Assembly: GCF_003148665.1 (NCBI RefSeq)
Contig: NZ_QGGQ01000002.1
Span: 620,001-684,000, forward strand
Reading direction: 5' to 3'
Origin: Maribacter polysiphoniae
GTDB taxonomy: Bacteria; Bacteroidota; Bacteroidia; Flavobacteriales; Flavobacteriaceae
DNA length: 64,000 bases
Below, one piece after another: positions 28,855 to 37,738 of this stretch (positions within the stretch are counted from its first letter, which is position 1; every line of letters starts with the position of its first letter). A program made the position numbers and the translations under genes. The notes under the pieces were generated by a model that was not told the origin of the DNA, did not search any database, and saw nothing but the letters and a program-made list of their open reading frames with translations.

Positions 28855-29399
28855 TCTTTTATTCGAACCTTGAATTTAGCGCTACTCTTAAGAGTAACCA
28901 TAGGATTTTCTTGGGAAGATGTACTTGAAGTATCCCCAAGGTTCGTGGCAGTCACGAATATACTAGAGGTATTTTTAATGATATTGATATCCTCACCATA
29001 TGGACCATAGTAAGTTTCATTGATCAAAACTGCAGTAGGCTCCGGGCCCAAAACAAATTGTTCGGTATCCAAGACGGTTCCTGCCTCATCCAAAAACCGG
29101 ATTTCAACCTCTAAAGGTTTGCTTGTCGTATTCTCGACTTCATACGTAAGCACACCCTCGATAACCCTTTTTGAAAAAACATCCTCTGAAAAGGCATCAA
29201 AATTAAAATCCCGCGAATAGACATTCGTTCCCGTCAATTGATTGATCGATCTTTCAGGAACCTCTAAATAAAGAACACTGGCCTCATAGGTTGGGGTAAC
29301 ACTAAGGTCATCATATTGATTAAAATCCTGTTCCTCAACACATGACACAATCAATAAGGTTGCAAAGACAACCCACAAATAAGTTCCGATCCTTTTCAT
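28851..29399 (-). CDS. Lipoprotein of unknown function preceding DUF5723 gene
   Basis: The 182-residue product has lipoprotein signal MKRIGTYLWVVFATLLIVSC, followed by VEEQDFNQYDDLSVTPTYEAS. The remainder is predicted beta-rich (TYEVENTTSKPLEVEIRFLDEAG, VFVTATNLGDTSS) and resembles small Ig-like folds. It overlaps the DUF5723 gene by 4 bases and precedes it, an arrangement suggesting a lipoprotein-barrel pair. A conserved flavobacterial hypothetical by appearance; no function known to me. Confidence 0.7.
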   Translation of the reverse strand: MKRIGTYLWVVFATLLIVSCVEEQDFNQYDDLSVTPTYEASVLYLEVPERSINQLTGTNVYSRDFNFDAFSEDVFSKRVIEGVLTYEVENTTSKPLEVEIRFLDEAGTVLDTEQFVLGPEPTAVLINETYYGPYGEDINIIKNTSSIFVTATNLGDTSSTSSQENPMVTLKSSAKFKVRIKE

Positions 29400-29409
29400 T
29401 CCAACAACC

Positions 29410-29450
29410 TTTTATCGATAAAAAGCATATAATGTTATACTATGTATAAC
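29410..29450. promoter_or_regulatory. Two adjacent palindromes upstream of the lipoprotein-DUF5723 genes
   Basis: A 14-base perfect palindrome TTTTATCGATAAAA (29410-29423) is followed 10 bases on by GTTATAC-tat-GTATAAC (29434-29450). They fill the 52-base gap between the HAD gene stop and the lipoprotein start. Position fits an operator or an mRNA processing/terminator element. No T-run follows either. Confidence 0.35.
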
Positions 29451-29451
29451 T

Positions 29452-30141
29452 CTACAAATACCTTTTTATTTCACTTAAATCATGAATCATTTGACAAATT
29501 TCGTGCTCTGGTTCATTATGTGCGTTAAAGTGCAACGCATGAAAGCCAACTGCCTTGGCGCCAAGGATATCAGCCTCCAAACTATCCCCAATCATGATGG
29601 AACTTTCGGAGGTGGTATGCGCCCTATCCAATGCCAATTCAAAAATCTGCGGATTCGGTTTTTTTACCCCGGCCATTTCAGAATTGACCACCTGATCAAA
29701 ATAATCCCGAATATTGGCATTGATCAACTTTTTTTCCTGTACCTCCTCAAAACCATTGGTAATGATATGAAGTTTGTATTTCGGCTTCAAATAGTCCAAC
29801 ACCTCCAATGCATTGGGAAAAAGATGGTTAAACGAAGATAGATACTCGATGTAATCAATGGCCAATTGATCTATAAGTGTATCCGGAAGCTTATAATCCA
29901 GGTCATCAAACACGGTTTTCAAACGCTGGTAACGCAATTCCGATTTCGATATTTTTTCTTCCCGATACAGCTTCCAATAAGCCAGGTTTATGGGAATATA
30001 GACTTCGAGAAAATCATGTAAATCGACCTCAACATGATGCTCTTTCAGGATTTTTTCAAAAGTAAGTGCAGAGTTTTTCTCAAAATCCCAAAGGGTATGA
30101 TCCAAATCAAAAAACACATCGGATATCTTTTTACTATACAT
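29452..30141 (-). CDS. HAD superfamily hydrolase, YjjG-type nucleotidase
   Basis: Haloacid-dehalogenase-fold phosphatase, probably a nucleotide/nucleoside monophosphatase of the YjjG type. The 229 residues show motif I DVFFDLDHTLWDFEKNSA (nucleophile Asp and the next Asp), motif II HIITNGF and motif III lysine in GVKKPNPQIFELAL. Motif IV is MIGDSLEADILGAKAVGF. A helical cap (about 20-95) fits subclass C1. Its first 8 bases overlap the upstream deacetylase-like gene. Substrate assignment is by family only. Confidence 0.87.
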   Translation of the reverse strand: MYSKKISDVFFDLDHTLWDFEKNSALTFEKILKEHHVEVDLHDFLEVYIPINLAYWKLYREEKISKSELRYQRLKTVFDDLDYKLPDTLIDQLAIDYIEYLSSFNHLFPNALEVLDYLKPKYKLHIITNGFEEVQEKKLINANIRDYFDQVVNSEMAGVKKPNPQIFELALDRAHTTSESSIMIGDSLEADILGAKAVGFHALHFNAHNEPEHEICQMIHDLSEIKRYL

Positions 30142-31429
30142 GGTAATTCTTGATTATTGCCTCATAGGTCGCTTTCCAATCTACATGGTGCTCGGTTCCT
30201 AAAAGTTCGTTCGAAAAAATCGATATCAGGTTTCCATTTACTTTCTTCACTTCCTGGTACAACGATTTTACCTTATCCAAAATATCTTCAATGGAGTGTT
30301 CCCCATGAAGTGCATAATCATGAAAGGCAAAGGAATGCACCCTAATGGGCTGTTGCAACTCCATATTAATATCGTACAAATAAAATGGAAATGAAGTGCC
30401 TGCCCTAAATCCTATTTCATGGGTATACCCCATTGTAAAATCATCAGCAAACTCGGCATCGACCAAATTTCGATAGGTTTGGGGCACATCCACACGATTA
30501 TACCGCATTCTTGAATATTCCACTTGCCTATTGATTACTTCGGCAAGGTTTTTCTTCTCCCTTCGCAACACTTCCACATCATTGAAGGAGCTATATGATG
30601 CCGCCAAGGAAACCTTGCAATAATCCGCTATGGACTTAATCAAAAAACGAAAATTGTTATTGTTCGGGGAGACATTCTTATCATAGGTGGAATACATGGC
30701 AAACTGAAAAAAGAACATGCAATTGATATTGTATTCCTTCTTTTTTTCTATTAAAAACCCAAAATTATCATAGGGATCCTTTTGTGGGTTAAACCACACC
30801 ACAACCCTTTCGAACAAACGTTTAAACTTGAGGTTCGCCAAATCGAGAAGAAAACCTGCAAGGCTTCGTGTAAATCCCCGGTGTGCAAAACAATGTGATG
30901 TGTTCACATCAATGATCGAAGTGTACTTGTAAATAGGTTTCTTGACCTCCATATCGGGAAATCGTTCCAGCAACCTGTCCAACAATTTATTGGCCCAGAT
31001 ATCGACTACCGGTAATGTCAAAAAACCATTCTGGTAGGCAACACTATCTTTTGGGGAAAATCTACCGTGCATATCCTTTACATGTGGAAGATATTCCTCA
31101 TAACGGGAAAGCAAATAAAAACTAGCGGAAAAAATATCGAAGGGCAAGGCACTGTTTTCACTTGTAGTAAAAAAACAAGGCACACCTTCCCAATCCGCCA
31201 CATTGATTTGGATATCATTGATCCCCTGTTCAAAGAGCAAATCATTGCTTCTTACGAAAAACTCGTTCTGCAAAGGTTGTTTCGTATAGGTTATTTTAGC
31301 CCCGGTATGCTTTATGAAATCCTCGACCTTGGTCGTGTACGACACTTTTATCCCCAAGATCCGGGTAAACACCTGACGCATGATGTAACTAAACCGTGGT
31401 GTTATTCTATGGGTGTAGATCAGTAACAT
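30134..31429 (-). CDS. Polysaccharide deacetylase-like protein with DUF7033-type N-terminus
   Basis: The 431 residues match the Bacteroidota family with an N-terminal DUF7033-like domain (MLLIYTHRITPRFSYIMRQV; ARYEEYLPH-like LLSRYEEYLPHVKD) and a C-terminal NodB-like deacetylase domain. Recognisable parts are YTSIIDVNTSHCFAHRG (DVD region read as DVN), FFFQFAMYSTYDKN, DFTMGYTHEIGFRAGTSFPFYLYD. The segment that I expect to read HPSY carries AASYSS, so a metal-binding His appears lost, and the first Asp is in a DVN context. It may therefore be a non-catalytic or altered enzyme. It follows radC by 17 bases and overlaps the HAD gene by 8. Function unproven. Confidence 0.75.
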   Translation of the reverse strand: MLLIYTHRITPRFSYIMRQVFTRILGIKVSYTTKVEDFIKHTGAKITYTKQPLQNEFFVRSNDLLFEQGINDIQINVADWEGVPCFFTTSENSALPFDIFSASFYLLSRYEEYLPHVKDMHGRFSPKDSVAYQNGFLTLPVVDIWANKLLDRLLERFPDMEVKKPIYKYTSIIDVNTSHCFAHRGFTRSLAGFLLDLANLKFKRLFERVVVWFNPQKDPYDNFGFLIEKKKEYNINCMFFFQFAMYSTYDKNVSPNNNNFRFLIKSIADYCKVSLAASYSSFNDVEVLRREKKNLAEVINRQVEYSRMRYNRVDVPQTYRNLVDAEFADDFTMGYTHEIGFRAGTSFPFYLYDINMELQQPIRVHSFAFHDYALHGEHSIEDILDKVKSLYQEVKKVNGNLISIFSNELLGTEHHVDWKATYEAIIKNYHV

Positions 31430-31446
31430 CTGTGCTCTATAAAGGT

Positions 31447-32145
31447 TTATAAAATAGATTGATCAGCAAAACTAAAGTAATCCTTTTGGGTAATGATCAA
31501 ATGATCCAAAATTTTTATATCCAAGGAAATACCCGCATTCTTAAGTTTTTGGGTCAATTGTTTATCGGCTTGACTTGGTTTTAAACCTCCCGAAGGATGG
31601 TTATGTGCTAAAATAAGGGCTACAGCCCCTAGCTCCAATGCCTGTTTCATGACCAGGCGAACATCTACCAAGGTCCCTGTAATGCCCCCTTTGCTCAATT
31701 GGGCGGTATGGATCACCTTGTTGGAATTATTGAGGTATACAATCCAGAATTCCTCATGGGGCAATTCGCCCATATTCGGTTGCAATAACTCAAAAGCATC
31801 CTTACTACTTGTGATTTTCGTTATTTTTTGGGCTTCTTCCCCCCTTCGCCTTCGACCAATTTCCAAGGCCGCCGCAATTGTGACTGCCTTAGCCTCCCCA
31901 ATACCCTTAAACTGCATCAATTGTTTAATGGAGAGTTTCCCCAGCTCGTTCAGATTATTGTTTACCGAGGACAAAATGCGCTTCGACAATTCCACGGCAC
32001 TTTCATTTCGACTCCCAGACCCAATCAAAATGGCAATCAATTCGGCATCGGACAAAATGGATTTCCCCTTATGCACCAACTTCTCCCTGGGCTTATCATC
32101 ATCGGCCCAATGCTTTATAGAAAAAGAGCTTGATTTTTCTTGCAT
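31447..32145 (-). CDS. radC: RadC family JAB/MPN protein (DUF2466)
   Basis: The 232 residues comprise an N-terminal UPF0758 region with helix-hairpin-helix ELGKLSIKQLMQFKGIGEAKAVTI (about 68-90) and a C-terminal JAMM metal-binding domain with HNHPSGGLKPSQAD (His181, His183, Asp194). The name RadC is historical; a DNA-repair role has been questioned and the biochemical activity is not established. It is the first gene of a minus-strand run of six closely spaced genes down to 26553, 148 bases after mpl. Confidence 0.92.
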   Translation of the reverse strand: MQEKSSSFSIKHWADDDKPREKLVHKGKSILSDAELIAILIGSGSRNESAVELSKRILSSVNNNLNELGKLSIKQLMQFKGIGEAKAVTIAAALEIGRRRRGEEAQKITKITSSKDAFELLQPNMGELPHEEFWIVYLNNSNKVIHTAQLSKGGITGTLVDVRLVMKQALELGAVALILAHNHPSGGLKPSQADKQLTQKLKNAGISLDIKILDHLIITQKDYFSFADQSIL

Positions 32146-32293
32146 CCGTTAAAGATAATGAACAAATATTTTCGATGCGAACAACTCCTTGATTTTCATG
32201 TTCAAAGTTATTCACCCGTTGCTATCATATGCCCGTTAAGACAACAAAAACACTGGTTTGAATACCTCCCAAAAACCTAAAAGGGCCTATATT

Positions 32294-33652
32294 TTACCCT
32301 TCAACCAATTGCTTCACCGCCTTAAGGTCAAGTCCCCCATAATTTCCCGAACTCATAAGAAGTAAAACGGAATCATCATAATTTTGACCAAAAACGAATT
32401 CTTTGAAAGCCTCGGATTCCGTAAAAATCTTTAGATCATTGCGTTCAAAGGCTTCCGAGATCTGGGCAGGGGTCACTTCCTTTAATTTTTTAATTTTCAC
32501 AGATTCCGGCAAAAAGAAAACAACAGCCTCATCGGCTGCATCCAACGCTCCTTTATATTCTTTTAGAAAATCAGCGTTAAAACTACTGTAGGTATGCAAT
32601 TCCAAACAGGCAATCACTTTTCTATCCGGGTATTGCTCCTTAACGGCGTTCGTAGTTGCCATCACCTTACTAGGCGAATGGGCAAAATCCTTGTACACTA
32701 CGCAGGATTTACTTTCCGCAATTTTTTCCAAGCGTTTTGAAGCACCTGAGAATGTTGCTATAGCTTCATAAAAGTCATCTTCATCAACACCCATGTTTTG
32801 GCAAATCCATTTGGCACCGGCCAAATTACTGAGGTTATGCTTCCCAAAAACCTCAATAGGCATAGGTCCTTCCGGGGTTTCCAAAAGGGTTTGTCCGTCT
32901 TCAACAGTATATTCAGGGGTTCTATAAGGCAGCTTTCGAATTGCATTTTCAGAAGCCTCTACAACCTTTTTTACCTCCAAATCCTCTTCATTATAGGTAA
33001 TACTCCCTCCTTTAACGATGCTATCGACGAAAATCCGGAATTGCCCTACATAGTTTTCAAAAGTTGGAAAAACATTGATATGATCCCAGGCTATACCGCT
33101 CAACAAGGCGATATTGGGTTTATAGAGATGGAATTTTGGCCGCCGGTCTACAGGGGATGAAAGATATTCGTCCCCTTCGAGCACAATAAAATCATTCTCC
33201 TCGGTCAGATGGACCATTCGGTCAAATCCATCCAATTGGGCCCCTACCATATAATCGACCGCTATGTTATGGTAGTTGAGCACGTGCAAGATCATGGAAG
33301 TTATGGTCGTTTTCCCATGACTGCCCCCAATGACCACTCGGGTCTTGTTTTTCGATTGCTCATACAGAAACTCCGGATAGGAATAAATGGTAACACCCAA
33401 CTCTTGCGCTTTCAATAGCTCAGGATTATCCGGTTTTGCGTGCATCCCGAGTATGACGGCATCTAAACCGGTATGTATTTTCTCTGGATACCAACCGAAT
33501 TCAGGAGGTAGTAGGCCTTTATCGGCCAATCGCGTTTTTGAAGGTTCAAAAATGACATCATCACTCCCAGAAATGATATAGCCTTTATGGTGAAGCGCTA
33601 GAGCAAGATTGTGCATGGCACTACCCCCAATAGCGATAAAATGTATTTGCAT
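32294..33652 (-). CDS. mpl: UDP-MurNAc:L-Ala-gamma-D-Glu-meso-DAP ligase
   Basis: Mur-ligase-fold cytoplasmic enzyme that re-attaches the recycled murein tripeptide to UDP-MurNAc. From the ATG at 33652 it is 452 residues, beginning MQIHFIAIGGSAMHNLALAL, the Mpl/MurC nucleotide-binding start. An upstream in-frame ATG (33673) coincides with the -7 box at 33671-33678 and would not be transcribed as a start. P-loop GGSHGKTTITSM lies at 109-120; VLEGDEYLSSPVDRRPKF, GKHNLSNLAGAKWIC and KDFAHSPSKVMATT are the central and C-terminal ligase motifs. The DEYLS..D.R motif separates it from MurC. Confidence 0.9.
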   Translation of the reverse strand: MQIHFIAIGGSAMHNLALALHHKGYIISGSDDVIFEPSKTRLADKGLLPPEFGWYPEKIHTGLDAVILGMHAKPDNPELLKAQELGVTIYSYPEFLYEQSKNKTRVVIGGSHGKTTITSMILHVLNYHNIAVDYMVGAQLDGFDRMVHLTEENDFIVLEGDEYLSSPVDRRPKFHLYKPNIALLSGIAWDHINVFPTFENYVGQFRIFVDSIVKGGSITYNEEDLEVKKVVEASENAIRKLPYRTPEYTVEDGQTLLETPEGPMPIEVFGKHNLSNLAGAKWICQNMGVDEDDFYEAIATFSGASKRLEKIAESKSCVVYKDFAHSPSKVMATTNAVKEQYPDRKVIACLELHTYSSFNADFLKEYKGALDAADEAVVFFLPESVKIKKLKEVTPAQISEAFERNDLKIFTESEAFKEFVFGQNYDDSVLLLMSSGNYGGLDLKAVKQLVEG

Positions 33653-33670
33653 GAAGATTGATTTATGCCA

Positions 33671-33678
33671 CAAAGATA
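33671..33678 (-). promoter_or_regulatory. Promoter -7 box of mpl
   Basis: Minus-strand TATCTTTG, a full TAnnTTTG match, about 18 bases upstream of the ATG at 33652. Only a T-rich triplet lies at the -33 distance. Its position argues against the longer mpl start. Confidence 0.5.
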
Positions 33679-33841
33679 GGCATAGATCTCTCAGAAAAAA
33701 ACATCAAAAACAGCTGCAGATTACCTATATGCATCATCGATAAAATACCAAAATAATCGACGAAAAACAAAATAATTATGATCTCGGCTACTCAATTCGT
33801 AAGATTCACCCTTCAAATATATGCTTTGACAACATTTATTA

Positions 33842-33870
33842 TTGTACCCTAATCCTCCAACTTACATTTG
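33842..33870 (+). promoter_or_regulatory. Promoter of the type IX adhesin-porP-ompA cluster
   Basis: TTG (33842-33844), an 18-base spacer and TACATTTG (33863-33870), a perfect -7 box, about 38 bases before the ATG at 33909. Confidence 0.6.
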
Positions 33871-33908
33871 TTCAATGACAATATGCATCTTTCCAGTAAT
33901 ATAATAAA

Positions 33909-36794
33909 ATGACCGACCGAAATTATATAAGAACCATTATGCAATTGGCCCTGTCTTTTTGCCTTGTTCTTTTCTCCGTAAACACAATGGCACAATGTGC
34001 AGGTACCGATAAGACCGTTATCATTTGCGCAAAAGACGCCGATGATGCCAATAAAACCTTTGACCTTTTCACCCAACTCGGTGGTGCGCCTACCCCTGGT
34101 GGTACCTGGTCAACCAACGACCCAGCCAATTTTTATGCCCTTGACCGCGTTAATGGCATTGTAAACCTTTGGGAAGTTAAAAATTCAGGACTGCATGAGT
34201 TTACCTACACCAATACTTGTGGTGGCGTGAATGAATCGGCCACTGTGACCATCAACCTGGGTGGCTACCCTGGGGAAGATAACATTGATGGTTCCGCTGA
34301 TGCCTGCGGTGACGATCCCAGAGTAAACCTACATAGCTACATAGGTGATGAAACGGAAGGTAAATTCCAAGACTTCAATGGCTCCTGGGCCGCTGTCACA
34401 CCGGAAGCGGCCCCTTACTTGTCCCTGAATTTTTTCGATGCCGAATCGGCAGGACCGGGTATATACGAATTTACACATACCGTACCTGCTGTGGGTTCTT
34501 GTCCCAGTAGAGAGGCCCGACTGCTTCTTGAAGTGCAAAGACCTGCCCATTCGGGTATAGGTTCCAATCTTACTGTCTGTACAACAGACGACCTATCGGG
34601 CTACACCGATTACGATTTAAATGATCTATTGGCTGATGAGGACATCAACGGTACTTGGTCAGAAGGACCCAATACTGACCAATTATCGGACCTTACCGAC
34701 CACCTTATAGATATACAAGCTATTAGGGACCGCCACACCTTTGGATCCTATACGTTTACGTATACCGTATACCCATCACACGCCGTTTGTGATATTCATA
34801 GGAGCCAAGTAGAAATAATCATCCTACCCACATTTCGCGGTACGATGAACGCATCGAACTATTGTTCGGGGGCTACCAAATATCAAATCGATATCAGCGA
34901 TTATGACGACACCTTGATTTCCGATGGCACGTACAATATCTCATATGCCCTTACCTCGGCCAGTAACACCGCAACCGGAGATAGCGAACTTGTGCTTTTA
35001 AATGATAAAACGGGCTTTTTTGAAATAGATGCGAACCTCATCACAGTGAATGAAAACACCACTTTGAGCATTACCACATTGGGCGATGAGGTATGTGCGG
35101 ATATTGAAGTCACCCCCATTTCACTTTTGGTGAGTGACCCTAAAGCAACTGTAACCGATACCTGTGAAAATGAAGATCTTTCCGTATCCTTAAGTACTAT
35201 TTTTGACCCCTCTTTAAATCCTGCCAATGGCACTTACGATGTAGCTTATTCGATAACCCCACCAAGTGGTACCAAAACCACATATCAAGCCAGTGCCGTA
35301 TCATTCAATTCAGGAAATGCAAATTTCACCATACCTGCTTCCCAAATTTCAGAAACAGGAGAGCATACTTTTAGTTTTGAAGTAGATAACGGTTTTCCCT
35401 TGGATTGTGAACTAACGGATACGGCAATGATCACCCCCATACCCGAAGCCATTGATTTGAATCTCTTGGTCGACAACTCTTGCGACGCCACCAGTATAGA
35501 TGTAGTGGTCAGCGCCCCAACATTAGCTGATGGCACATATATGGTCACATATGAGGTAGTTTCACAGGAAACCAATGCCGTACTTATAAACAACTCGATC
35601 AACTTTAACGGGGGTACCGCTGACTACGAAATAGATGTTGCTACCCTGGAACAGGGCAATTACACAGTCACGGTAAAAAGCTCCCAAAACGACACCACTC
35701 CCTGTAGAACCGAATTTGATTTTGAGGTAAGCGAGAATTTTGCTGTCGAAGGTATTCCTGCAATGCCCGAAGCCGAAGCCCAACAAACGTTTTGCCTAGC
35801 AGCCTTCACACCCGAATCACCCACCTTGCAGGATATCGTAGTAAGCGCCAACGGTGAAATCTTATTCTATGAAACCGCAACGGACATGGATATACTGCCA
35901 TTGGATACCGAACTCGTAGATGGTGAGGACTATTTTATATCGAACATAGACCCCAACAACAATTGCGAAGGTTCCGATAGAATCCAGGTTACAATTACCC
36001 TTTCTGACCCTGAAAAGCCCACACTACTCAATGCGAACCCTACCTTTTGTGGTTCGGAGAATCCAACGGTAACCGATTTGAACACCAGCCTAACCAGTAA
36101 TGGTGAAATAGTGTGGTATGAATCAGCTTCTGACGGAACCGCCCTAGAAGACAATACATCCCTAATAGACGGGAAGAGTTATTATGCCGCAACGGAAATC
36201 AACGGACAATGCCAAAGTTCCGGGCGTATCGAAATTATCCCTACGGTATATGCATTGGAACCGGCTTCATTGGAATTCTCTACACTGGCCCTTTGTGGAT
36301 TGGATAATCCTACCATAGAAAACTTACGGGATGCCGAAAGCAATAATGCCTATGATGTGCTTTGGTACGACACGGCCGAAAACGGCACTCCCTTGGATGA
36401 AAGTGAATTATTGATTACCGGAACCGTCTATTATGCGGAAAGCTACAACCCCGATACGGGCTGTATGAACCCAGATCGTATAGCCATAACTGTTGACCTT
36501 ACCAACTGTAACCCGGAAGATTATGGATTTTTCATCCCTGACGGATTCTCCCCGAACGGCGATGGCAGAAACGATACTTTTTTTATACCAAACATCGAAG
36601 TCATATTTCCTGAATTTACCCTTGAGATCATAAATCGCTATGGCGCGACCTTATTCAAGGGAGACCGGAATAATCCTGCCTGGAATGGTAAAAACGGAAA
36701 CAGCACAGCCCCAAACGGCGTGTACTTCTACATTATTGATTATAACAAAGAAGGTCATAACCCCGTACAGGGCAGATTATACCTCAACCGCTAA
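33909..36794 (+). CDS. Secreted Ig-like protein with gliding-motility-type C-terminal domain (T9SS substrate)
   Basis: Large secreted or surface protein exported by the type IX system. The 961 residues comprise an N-terminal signal (ending SVNTMAQ; ATG 33939 is an alternative start) and Ser/Thr/Asp-rich beta domains to about 620. Three tandem ~75-residue modules follow (about 628-700, 713-785, 795-870), each opening with a Cys (FCLA, FCGS, LCGL) and containing ILFYETA/IVWYESA/VLWYDTA. The C-terminus (about 875-961) reads FFIPDGFSPNGDGRNDTFFI ... NRYGATLFKG ... PNGVYFYIIDY, the gliding-motility-associated C-terminal (CHU_C/type B) domain. Numerous paired cysteines suggest disulfides. The next two genes encode its probable secretion/anchoring partners. 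It may act as an adhesin; ligand unknown. Confidence 0.9.
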   Translation: MTDRNYIRTIMQLALSFCLVLFSVNTMAQCAGTDKTVIICAKDADDANKTFDLFTQLGGAPTPGGTWSTNDPANFYALDRVNGIVNLWEVKNSGLHEFTYTNTCGGVNESATVTINLGGYPGEDNIDGSADACGDDPRVNLHSYIGDETEGKFQDFNGSWAAVTPEAAPYLSLNFFDAESAGPGIYEFTHTVPAVGSCPSREARLLLEVQRPAHSGIGSNLTVCTTDDLSGYTDYDLNDLLADEDINGTWSEGPNTDQLSDLTDHLIDIQAIRDRHTFGSYTFTYTVYPSHAVCDIHRSQVEIIILPTFRGTMNASNYCSGATKYQIDISDYDDTLISDGTYNISYALTSASNTATGDSELVLLNDKTGFFEIDANLITVNENTTLSITTLGDEVCADIEVTPISLLVSDPKATVTDTCENEDLSVSLSTIFDPSLNPANGTYDVAYSITPPSGTKTTYQASAVSFNSGNANFTIPASQISETGEHTFSFEVDNGFPLDCELTDTAMITPIPEAIDLNLLVDNSCDATSIDVVVSAPTLADGTYMVTYEVVSQETNAVLINNSINFNGGTADYEIDVATLEQGNYTVTVKSSQNDTTPCRTEFDFEVSENFAVEGIPAMPEAEAQQTFCLAAFTPESPTLQDIVVSANGEILFYETATDMDILPLDTELVDGEDYFISNIDPNNNCEGSDRIQVTITLSDPEKPTLLNANPTFCGSENPTVTDLNTSLTSNGEIVWYESASDGTALEDNTSLIDGKSYYAATEINGQCQSSGRIEIIPTVYALEPASLEFSTLALCGLDNPTIENLRDAESNNAYDVLWYDTAENGTPLDESELLITGTVYYAESYNPDTGCMNPDRIAITVDLTNCNPEDYGFFIPDGFSPNGDGRNDTFFIPNIEVIFPEFTLEIINRYGATLFKGDRNNPAWNGKNGNSTAPNGVYFYIIDYNKEGHNPVQGRLYLNR

Positions 36795-36797
36795 ACC

Positions 36798-37736
36798 ATG
36801 AAAGAAATAAAACAATATTTTATTTTCCTGATGCTGGTGTGTGCTGCGGCCCATGGGCAACAAGACCCTCAATATACACAGTACATGTATAACATGAGCG
36901 TTGTAAACCCCGCCTACACCACCAATGAACCGGGTATGCTTAATTTTGGGGCACTCTATCGCTCACAATGGAAAAATGCTGTGGGCAGTCCAAAAACGTT
37001 TACCTTTTTCGCACATGCCCCCATGAGCGATAAAGTGGAGATGGGACTCTCATTCATAACCGACGATATTGGCGATGGTGCGCTCAAGGAAAACAACATC
37101 TATGCTGATTTTGCCTATATCCTGAAGTTGGATGAAAAGAGTAACCTGTCCTTAGGACTAAAAGGAGGCATTACCACTTTCGAGACCAATTTTAACGGCT
37201 TTATGCTTCCCGAATTTCAGGACGACCCTGCTTTTAACGAAAACCTGAACAACACTTTTCCGAATGTAGGTGTAGGTGCCTTTTACCATCGGCAGCATTT
37301 TTATGCCGGGATTTCCGCTCCCAACTTATTGACATCAAAACATCTGGAAAACAAAGACGGCATCAATCGCATCGGTTCTGAAAAAATACATCTTTTTATG
37401 ACCTCCGGTTATGTTTACGAATTGAACCCAGACCTTAAATTAAAACCTTCGGTACTGGCAAAAATGGTTCAGGGCGCCCCATTGACTTTCGATGTATCAC
37501 TTAACGCCCTCTTTCTAAATCGCTTTGAGGGTGGATTATCGTATCGTTTGGAGGATTCGGTAAGTGCCATGTTCAATATTGCGGCCACACCGGCCCTGCG
37601 CATTGGCTATGCATATGATTATACCTTATCAAACCTAAGTACCTATAGCTCCGGCTCCCACGAAATATTCATTCTTTTTAATCTCGATGTACTGGGCCTA
37701 GGCAAAGGATACGACAAATCACCAAGATTCTACTAA
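36798..37736 (+). CDS. PorP/SprF family type IX secretion membrane protein
   Basis: Outer-membrane beta-barrel of the PorP/SprF family, which in Flavobacterium johnsoniae helps export or anchor type-B-CTD proteins such as SprB. The 312 residues have a signal ending AAAHGQ and then QDPQYTQYMYNMSVVNPAYT, the family signature, followed by GALYRSQW and regularly spaced barrel strands. It starts 3 bases after the CTD-protein stop and is 2 bases before the OmpA gene, so the three are one transcript. Its likely partner is the protein encoded immediately upstream. Confidence 0.92.
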   Translation: MKEIKQYFIFLMLVCAAAHGQQDPQYTQYMYNMSVVNPAYTTNEPGMLNFGALYRSQWKNAVGSPKTFTFFAHAPMSDKVEMGLSFITDDIGDGALKENNIYADFAYILKLDEKSNLSLGLKGGITTFETNFNGFMLPEFQDDPAFNENLNNTFPNVGVGAFYHRQHFYAGISAPNLLTSKHLENKDGINRIGSEKIHLFMTSGYVYELNPDLKLKPSVLAKMVQGAPLTFDVSLNALFLNRFEGGLSYRLEDSVSAMFNIAATPALRIGYAYDYTLSNLSTYSSGSHEIFILFNLDVLGLGKGYDKSPRFY

Positions 37737-37738
37737 AC

